A stretch of DNA of 64,000 bases from contig CAIIXF020000009.1 in assembly GCA_903813345.2 (NCBI GenBank), positions 2,480,001 to 2,544,000 of the forward strand, written 5' to 3'. Positions 57,050 through 64,000 of this stretch are shown one piece after another. The DNA is from Owenia fusiformis. Its lineage: Eukaryota; Annelida; Polychaeta; Sabellida; Oweniidae. Made by a program: the position numbers and the translations under genes. The notes under the pieces were generated by a model. The model searched no databases. It was not told the origin of the DNA and was given only the letters and a program-made list of their open reading frames with translations. The first letter of the stretch is position 1, and every line of letters begins with the position of its first letter.

Positions 57050-58209
57050 TTAGTCCATGGTATGAAATATCTAGGACGTCTAAAAAAGGAGATGGTAGCA
57101 CACTATAGCGCAGCGATATTTGACCTAACATTAACATACCTACATATGTTCCCTAATAATTTTTATTATAACCATTTAATATACTTTCGGCTTTCAGGGT
57201 GAATTATGCCTGCCATCAACAGAGGTCAAAAAATTACCAAAAAATAAAATCCCAATTTTTCACAGTTTGGAGAACACAATGCAACAGCAAATAATACAAA
57301 AATATTTTAAATATATGATCTAGGTTTCTAAGCTATACGTTTGAGGTTATTTTTCTTATCAATGCCAAAAACATTATGTAATCAGTGCATAGACGTTTTG
57401 TATTGCTTCTCAGGTATTTATAAGATTAATGCTAGAAATTAATCACTTTTATATTAGAATGATGCTTAAATTATGTTAGATTTTCACAAAATGGGTCTCA
57501 ATACTTTTTGAGATATTGTTTTTTATTCAGCGGTGAACATTAAAAATAAAGGAGAGCCTATTGCTCTTCCTTGACTAATTGGGACTACAGCTGGAAATTA
57601 TATTTCTCGTAGTTAGATATAGCTCAGTTGCTTATAAAAGAACACCAAGACTTGGTCGAAATCCTGAATAATTGAGAAAAAATAGTTATCATTATCTTCC
57701 TAAAATCTGCTTATATCCAGCGGTAATTAAGGTCAAAGAAGAAGCAACAATCAAATAACTTGATGATAGCCAGCAGTAACGTCGAGGAAGAATGTAAGGC
57801 GTTCGATTGCATATAGCTCTAATTGATTATTAGACATGCCCCTAGAATATATGAACATTCCAATACCTCTGTAACACTTGCGTAATTACACTAATTAAAC
57901 ATCTACATCCACAGTAAAATTAAAGTATATTTTTACATTACGATAATCCATTTTTTGTTCGTATGCTTAGAATAATGGTCAGAGTCTAAAATTAAGGGTT
58001 ATAAAATGTATAAAAGTTCGAATCAAAATATTTACGTTTTTGGACCCCTTGTGATGAAAGACATGTTTCGACCCGAAAGCCGGAAGTTTTTGAGCAAATG
58101 GTATTTTAGAAAAATCAAGACATATGCACCTCCATAAAATTGCTTCAAATGTTGCTGCGCTATAGTGTGCTACGGATCCTTCATATTCGGAAGTCATACC
58201 ATGGACTAA
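57050..58209. mobile_element. TIR element with perfect 16-bp ends, inserted in a MITE
   Basis: TTAGTCCATGGTATGA at 57050-57065 has an exact inverse at 58194-58209. A second inverted block, TAGCACACTATAGCGCAGC, follows in each arm. The 1.16-kb body has no recognisable transposase. Related MITEs read AAACCAATGGG at this site. Here that sequence is split as AAACCAA / ATGGG, so any target duplication is at most 1-2 bp or obscured. Superfamily unknown. Confidence 0.85.
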
Positions 58210-58689
58210 ATGGGTAATTGTAGGTTTGCTGCAAGTCATATGACAACTATTCATCCATCCGAGTTCTTGCAAAAAACTACAAGATACGCAATGTTGAAGA
58301 AGCATTGCATATTATTAGTGATGTCCCGAGAAAAAGTGATGATTCAGACTTCAATATTAACTAGTAGTGGGGGAGTTTACAAATTTATACTGACCAATTT
58401 ATGTTGCTGACATGCAATTACAAGGGGTTACACAAGGTGTTACGGATTATTTTGTGACACAGCAAAATCAGGTATATTTTCGCTTTTCAATTCGACTTGA
58501 TGAACTGCCATACCCATACCAGCTGTCTAATATATTAACATTTTATGTCATTTCTGAATAGTTGATTATGATGGCTAGAGCATTCAGAAAATATATTGTG
58601 TCATGAGCTTTCTGATGCTCTATAGGATTATATATCAATTAACACACGTACAGTCAAATTTTTCAAAGAAAATCTGAAACTTTTTATTG

Positions 58690-59040
58690 GTTTTGATCAT
58701 TTAAGGATTAAAAAAGTTAGGTCTTCAAATTCAAAATTATTTTCAAAAGACTCCTCCGATCGAAATAACACAGGAGGCAAAACATGATTTTCAAAAATGA
58801 CGTTGAAGCTCTGTAACTTTAGTATTCATAAAGTAAACTAAACACTTAGCGAACAAAAAATCAGACAATTCAATTTGATATACAAAAACAGTATTTCTTA
58901 TAAAACTAATAGATAGATAAAATCTGAAATCGGATTTGCCCAGAATGCACCATTTCCCATTGTTAACATGGGAATGACGATTTTGGAAATTCAGCATCAT
59001 CAATTTTCGACCTGTTGTAATTTAGAAAAGTTTGGAGGCA
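58690..59040 (-). mobile_element. Tc1-like MITE family fragment
   Basis: Shares CACCATTTCCCATTG, TTTTCGACCTGTTGTAAT and AAGTTTGGAGGCA with the CACTCCCCTCC family. No terminal repeats. The reading frame at 58791-59003 is a by-product. Confidence 0.55.
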
Positions 59041-59770
59041 AATAAACAAAAATATAACATTTCAATTAAATGTTATGTGAGTACGAAGAAATTCAAGATA
59101 GCAAGTCATATCCTAAACGGGAGTAACGCAATAATAACTTAATAGCGTTTGTACCAAAAATGAGAAGCAATTTGACAGTTATTCCTCAACAATAGATATG
59201 CCAACGTATTTTAAAACTTTCCTTAGAGCACTTAAATGTATCTTTTGCTAGTGTCATGAATATTTAAGAGATTGGTTTCATATTATTTGTGTATTTTAGA
59301 ATTAAAGGCAGTCTGTCAAAATAACCAATAACAATGTAAAATACACTTTAATCCATTTCCAAGCAAAAATATACCTTTCCGTATTTATTCTAACAATATC
59401 ACCTCCAATAAATTTCGAGAATGGTTTGGATTTTGGATATTTGGGATGAGTGATTAATCAGACATCACTCGGCTCCCATCGAACGCAGTGAAGACCGAGC
59501 GTGCGAATATGATATCAGGTACAGACACTATCGAGGTATCATATCAGTAATAGAATACTAGGTAATATAATTTTTTGACATGCTATTTCGAATTTCTCAG
59601 TACTTACGGATATCTATTTGATCGTTTTATGTTTTTACAACGTACTATCAATACTCTTAGAGTACTTTGTACTCGGTGAATAAGGTTAATCATTTGCCGA
59701 TATAATACATGTCAAAAAAGGCTCATTTTTAGGACACCCAAAAAATTATATGTATGAATGTTGTATAATC
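59041..59770. other. No supported gene
   Basis: Nothing recognisable on either strand. Confidence 0.5.
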
Positions 59771-59881
59771 AAGTGACTCAAAATTCTTGAGTGTCAGAGA
59801 ATTCTTCAAGTGACTCAAAATTCTTGAGTGTCGGTGAATTCTTCAAGTGGCTCCAAATTCTTGAGTGTCTGTGAATTCACC
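59771..59881. repeat. 37-bp tandem repeat with internal dyad, three copies
   Basis: Units start at 59771, 59808 and 59845, exactly 37 bp apart. Each contains GACTCAAAATTCTTGAGTGT, whose ACTCAA...TTGAGT halves are inverted copies, followed by a GAATTC site. Copies differ at only a few bases. Confidence 0.9.
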
Positions 59882-60044
59882 GATGATCATTGTTTACTAA
59901 AGTAACATTACAGATTTCGCAATGAATTTTGTTTGATCTCCATTTTTCTGTACAATTGGAAGCCCAAAAATTAGATTGTCGAGTGCGTCTTGTTCCATCG
60001 AAGTAATGAAGTGAACCTATAATATAAATGATACTGATTATTAA

Positions 60045-61090
60045 ATCAATTTTCATTGGCAAGATTTCAAGATTTTTTGCAAAAAGTCATTTTAAGCCAA
60101 AGTTACAATTTAACGTATTTTTCAGTTTTTCTCATTTTCAGGCCAATTATACGAGAATAATATGCATAATTCACATAAAAATAATCGGGAGACAGTATCC
60201 CGTGATTCCCAGTTGCTAGATTGCCCCTACATAGCTTGTGTAAGATGGAGCGATCTGATTTGTAAACTGGCTCCAAGTTGGAGCCAGTTTTGAAAAATGA
60301 GCGGTGCGTTTTTATTTAACGGAAATGCAATGCATAACCTGTTCTGATTTAGTAAACGTGATCTAATTCATCGATATGTTTTACTTAGAAATGAATTTTC
60401 TCTCATAGTTTTGGCTTGAAATGACTTTTTGTAAAAAATCTTGAAATAAGTTACAATTTTACGTATTTTTCAGTTATTTTCATGCAAATTATACGAGAAT
60501 AAGATGCATAATGCACATAGAAATGATCGTGAGACAGTATCCCATGATTCCCAGTTGCTAGATTGTCCCTACATAGCTTGTGTAAGATGGAGCGACCTTA
60601 TTTGTAAACTGACTCCAAGTTGGAGCCAGTTTTGAAAGATGAGCGGTGCGTTTTTATAAAACGGAAATGCAATGCATAACCTGTTCTGATTTAGTGAACA
60701 TGATCTAATCCATCGATATTTTTACTTAGACTTCAATTTTCTCTTATAGTTTTGACTTGAAATGACTTTTTGCAAAAAATCTTAAATTATGTTATAATTT
60801 TACATATTTTTCAGTTGTTCCTTATTTTCATGCAGATTATACGAGAATAAGATGCATAATCCACATCAAAATGATCGGGAGACAGTATCTCGTGATTCCC
60901 AGTGGCTAGATTGTCCGTTAATAGCTTGTGTTTAATGGTGCGAGCTGATTTGAAAACTGGCTCCAAATTGGAGCCAGTTTGAAAAATGAGCGGTGCGTTT
61001 TTATTAAACAGAAATACAATGCATAATATTTTTGGAATTGATGAACGTGATCAAATTCATCGATATCCATGCTTAGAATTCAATTTACCC
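60045..61090. repeat. ~345-bp satellite-like tandem repeat, three copies
   Basis: The marker GACAGTATC lies at 60191, 60533 and 60881 (steps 342 and 348). Each unit carries CTAGATTG...TAGCTTGTGT and a hairpin CTGGCTCCAAGTTGGAGCCAG, slightly altered in copy 3, then GAGCGGTGCGTTTTTAT. Copies are around 85-90% alike by eye. No coding frame is conserved. Confidence 0.88.
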
Positions 61091-61159
61091 GTATAGTTTT
61101 GCAAAAATATGACAATATATGTATAAACTATATTCAAAAGCCATCTTCTGCAGTACGTC

Positions 61160-61435
61160 AGTAAGTAAGAAGCCAGTTTTAAAAGCCGGCTTCTTGGTGA
61201 CTCCAGAAGCCGGCTTCTGTTGTCCTTCAGAAGCCGGTTTTTAAAAGCCGGCTTCTTGTTGACTGTAGAAGCCGGCTTCTGTAGTACGTAATAAGCCAGT
61301 TTGTAAAAGCCGGCTTCTTGATGACTCCAGAAGCCGGCTTCTGTTGTCCTTCAGAAGCCGGCTTTTAAAAGCCGGCTTCTTGGTGACTCCAGAAGCCGGC
61401 TTCTGTAGTACGTAAGAAGCCAGTTTGTAAAAGCG
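61160..61435. repeat. 62-bp array of GAAGCCGGCTTC palindromes with 124-bp higher order
   Basis: AAAAGCCGGCTTCTTG starts at 61181, 61243, 61305, 61367 and (partial) 61429, exactly 62 bp apart each time. Every unit has two GAAGCCGGCTTC-type palindromes. The spacer after the second alternates strictly between TGTTGTCCTTC and TGTAGTACGTA, so the true repeat is a 124-bp dimer. The minus frame at 61241-61440 runs through it, but 62 is not a multiple of three, so it is not a coding repeat. Confidence 0.92.
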
Positions 61436-61440
61436 GTTTT

Positions 61441-61621
61441 TGCCTTCGAGTACTTCTGGTTTATTTGGCGTCCAAATTGACAATATATTGTGATTGTGAT
61501 ATTCAAAGTGTTTAATTACCACTCGTTCTGCAACTGCTTTGTAGACTTCAAATGTTGCTCCTTTTTGCCTGGTCGAGAGAACAGCTACAGCTTCCTCTGC
61601 CCAAATCTCAATCAACTCATC
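61441..61621 (-). other. Possible exon or element-coding fragment (Myb/SANT-like?)
   Basis: The minus frame from about 61621 reads ELIEIWAEEAVAVLSTRQKG, then ATFEVYKAVAERVV. W, E and a spaced VYKAVAERV helix recall the Myb/SANT-like DNA-binding region of PIF/Harbinger-associated proteins. The match is by eye only, splice boundaries are unclear, and the frame runs into the palindrome array downstream. It may be part of a transposon gene. Confidence 0.3.
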
Positions 61622-61739
61622 ATAGGTTTTACCTTAAACATCAAGACACAATACGTTCATTCCATATATAGGGGTATATTAATAGAGTTTTATTTTATAC
61701 CTTGGAGATATATATCACTTTTTGAAATCATAAAAGGTA

Positions 61740-62335
61740 ACTTAGATGTCATTAGCTAATATTTGTGCTTAGTAAATATTATTCGCTTATTTGTCGAGTA
61801 TTTTACAATATAAACGTATCATATTTACACATAAAATATTTTTAAAGGACAAACCGACAAAAAATTGCAATGTGTCATTGCAATGACGGATGAAAAGGAA
61901 CGTCGTCTTAAGTCTATGACATTTTGTTTATATGAATGCCGAAACGGTCCACTGAACACTGGGGAGTTCCTCATGAGTCTCTACATAACATTGTTCCCAT
62001 ATACCCTAGTGTATTGCCAAATACATCATTACAGGTTTATTTTATACATAAAAGATAGGAATTACCTTTGAAAATCATACAACGTATCTTAAATCGAATT
62101 AGCAAAACTTTGCGTTCACTAAATATTATTTGCTCATTTGTTTCACTAATCACAAAACAAGTCGTATATACACATGATATACATGTATGCAGAAACTTCT
62201 GAAATGTCAGAACAACAAAACATCGAATATGTCATCGCAATGAGAGATGAAAATGAAGTTGTCTTAGTCTATGACATTTTATTTATTTACATTTCGAAAA
62301 GGTTTACTGAACATCGGGTATAGGCTTTAATAAAC
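61740..62335 (+). repeat. ~357-bp direct duplication, two diverged copies
   Basis: The segment around 61867-61965 (TGTCATTGCAATGACGGATG, TCTATGACATTTTGTTTAT) recurs at 62225-62325. Upstream flanks (CTAAATATTATTTGCTCATT and similar) also match. The frame at 61865-62071 is not kept in the second copy, so coding is unlikely. Confidence 0.65.
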
Positions 62336-62339
62336 GTCA

Positions 62340-63699
62340 AGAGTTCCATTATTGGGTAAGTCCCATGTACATGTGTGGCAATGACTCTAAAACTTTACGC
62401 AATGTATATTTAAATATGTGCACATAATAACGGCAACGTCTGATGACATCTGCGTTATTTTTCAATATACTTTGCTACACAGCTACACGCTTCTTTTTCT
62501 TTCTCGATAAAAAAATTGTATTTGAGCTGGTCTAAGCATGAACCTCCATCCCCGAGATAGAAGACCATGGTTTATGCCATATTTCGCAACAATGGGTAAA
62601 CTCTTAGCAACATATCTGAATTCATATAGAAATAAGTCTGGTGTGAATTTTGACCAGCCTTGTTTCATGTTTTAAGCATGATTAAATACGAACTTAAATT
62701 CTATAAATTATCCTAGATCGTACATTTGCCTTGGCAAATAATACAAGTGGTGTATTGAACATGATTGCTAGGATTTTTAAGGATTATAACGGAGATATTC
62801 TCTTTCTGGTGTACACATGAAGTATGGCGAATCATGATATCAAGTTGATCCCCTACTTTTAGTATATCAGCGTTTATTGCAAATTTATCAATTTATTTCG
62901 CACGTTATGTAACGAGCCTTAATACAACGTGAAGAAAACTCATATAAAGATCAAATAAAGCAATATAACAGGCCAAACTAAGGTAAGTGCGCATCATATC
63001 GAATGTCCTCTTTGTAAAGTTCAATAATATATTCACCAATTCCATTATGCTGTGACAAAAACTTGTCAAATGTTGTAACGTACTTTAGAATCCTTATCTT
63101 TTGAATCGAAAAATGAAACTTTTATTACCTATACCTTTTGTTATGGATGTAATCGTCTTGAGGCTTTGCTCGCATTTTGATAAATCAATTTCCGATAAAA
63201 CATCACTTTGATTTTAAAAGTTAAGTGATTCGTGTATTCTCTAGCAATTGAATTGTTTAAAGTGATATTTTAGAAAAAAAATAGCGACATAGATTCCGAT
63301 CTGGCCCTTAGTACGTGTCCATAAATAGTTTGGATGTATATGTGTTGACGTTTGAGAAAAGAAACACTTGACACGAATGTCCCCTTATATGTGGTTTGAA
63401 CGAATAATGGGTTCAGATGCCATACTTATACTTTAACATTTTTTTGTAAGCAATAACGGCTTCCTTTTCAATATAAAATACAGTACTAAACACTGTTTTT
63501 GTAAACATGACTTGTCTAACACGTTTGAGAAATAATGATCTAAAGTTAAAAAATCGTACATCTGTTAATATTTAATATTTAGCACTCTAGAGTTAACTCA
63601 ACTATTCAACCTAAGGCTACTCTATATTTACTGTAAGTAAACCAAACAAAGGTATGATGAGTGAACCAGTCATTTAACAGTAACACAAATTAAATCAAT
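62340..63699. other. No supported gene
   Basis: AT-rich with short frames only. The minus frame at 62483-62668 has no recognised domain. Confidence 0.5.
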
Positions 63700-64000
63700 C
63701 ACAGCAAACTAGTTCTTACCCGTTCTTGCCTTAGTCTAGAAGGTCATCATGACCTTATAACAGAACGGTATGGTCGCCATCGAATTTTGAATTGATTCAA
63801 AATTCTAAATCACATTCCCCGTCTGGGAAAGTCCATGAAGTCCGTTAACAGACCGTCGAACGTTGTAGCTACGTTCTTTCCGTTTGCACACAGTGTAAAA
63901 CCAGTTTTGAAGAACGCAGTGACAACTTGCTTGGTGTGATAGCTATTTTGCTAACTCGTTGATGAATACGTTCTTAATCAGTTTTAACTCGCTTGCAATT
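63700..64000 (+). mobile_element. CGT-rich foldback family, copy running off the window
   Basis: AGCAAACTAGTTCTTACCCG starts module 1. About 200 bp of its first half are deleted (jumping from TTCTTGCC to TTAGTCTAGAAGG). It continues through CTTGGTGTGATAG into module 2 and reaches the window edge. Agreement with 31100-31380 and 42310-42560 is high. Confidence 0.85.

Noticed and set aside
59771-61435. CRISPR array
   Set aside because: The context is a eukaryotic intron-bearing genome, units are not separated by unique spacers, and no cas genes are present.
61241-61440. Repetitive Arg/Leu/Lys-rich minus frame through the palindrome array
   Set aside because: The repeat period of 62 bp shifts frame each unit, so the repeats are not protein repeats.

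Overview
This is an AT-rich, intron-rich animal nuclear sequence, most likely from a marine invertebrate. The evidence is one class A G-protein-coupled receptor gene split by introns of 4-6 kb with GT/AG splice sites, several decayed LINE families, Tc1/mariner-type elements with TA target sites, and many foldback elements. I see no bacterial operon, rRNA or confident tRNA gene. The exact phylum cannot be read from the window.

The only host gene I can support is the plus-strand receptor gene. Its exons are about 26838-27250 (TM3 to TM5), 33262-33366 (TM6), 39321-39432 (TM7, NPxxY, start of helix 8) and 43824-44014 (C-terminal tail and stop). The reading frame joins exactly across all three introns. 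The exons for the N-terminus, TM1 and TM2 were not found and probably lie upstream of the window. The region just upstream of the first visible exon is a ~45-bp tandem array whose last unit contains the splice acceptor. The introns are packed with transposable elements.

Layout: 1-1125, minus-strand Jockey/CR1-like LINE fragment; 1885-4063, nested hairpins and foldback MITEs; about 5150-7412, two LINE 3' ends; 7.8-24.4 kb, Tc1/mariner-derived elements, a 16-bp minisatellite, palindromic MITEs and a LINE tail; 25.3-26.0 kb, a 229-bp-arm inverted repeat; 26.5-44.0 kb, the receptor gene with mariner, hAT-like, Harbinger-like and CGT-rich foldback elements in its introns; 46.3-52.8 kb, two head-to-head L1/Tx1-type LINEs, one with a 14-bp target-site duplication and a paralogous empty site; 56.8-58.2 kb, a TIR element inserted into a Tc1-like MITE; 59.8-62.3 kb, a cluster of tandem repeats in which most units contain a dyad; 63.7-64.0 kb, another copy of the CGT-rich foldback family.

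The most unusual items are the CGT-rich modular foldback family with roughly helical-turn CpG spacing, the 62/124-bp higher-order array of GAAGCCGGCTTC palindromes, the tandemly repeated splice-acceptor region of the receptor gene, and a Harbinger-like element carrying an ATG mini-exon followed by a splice donor.
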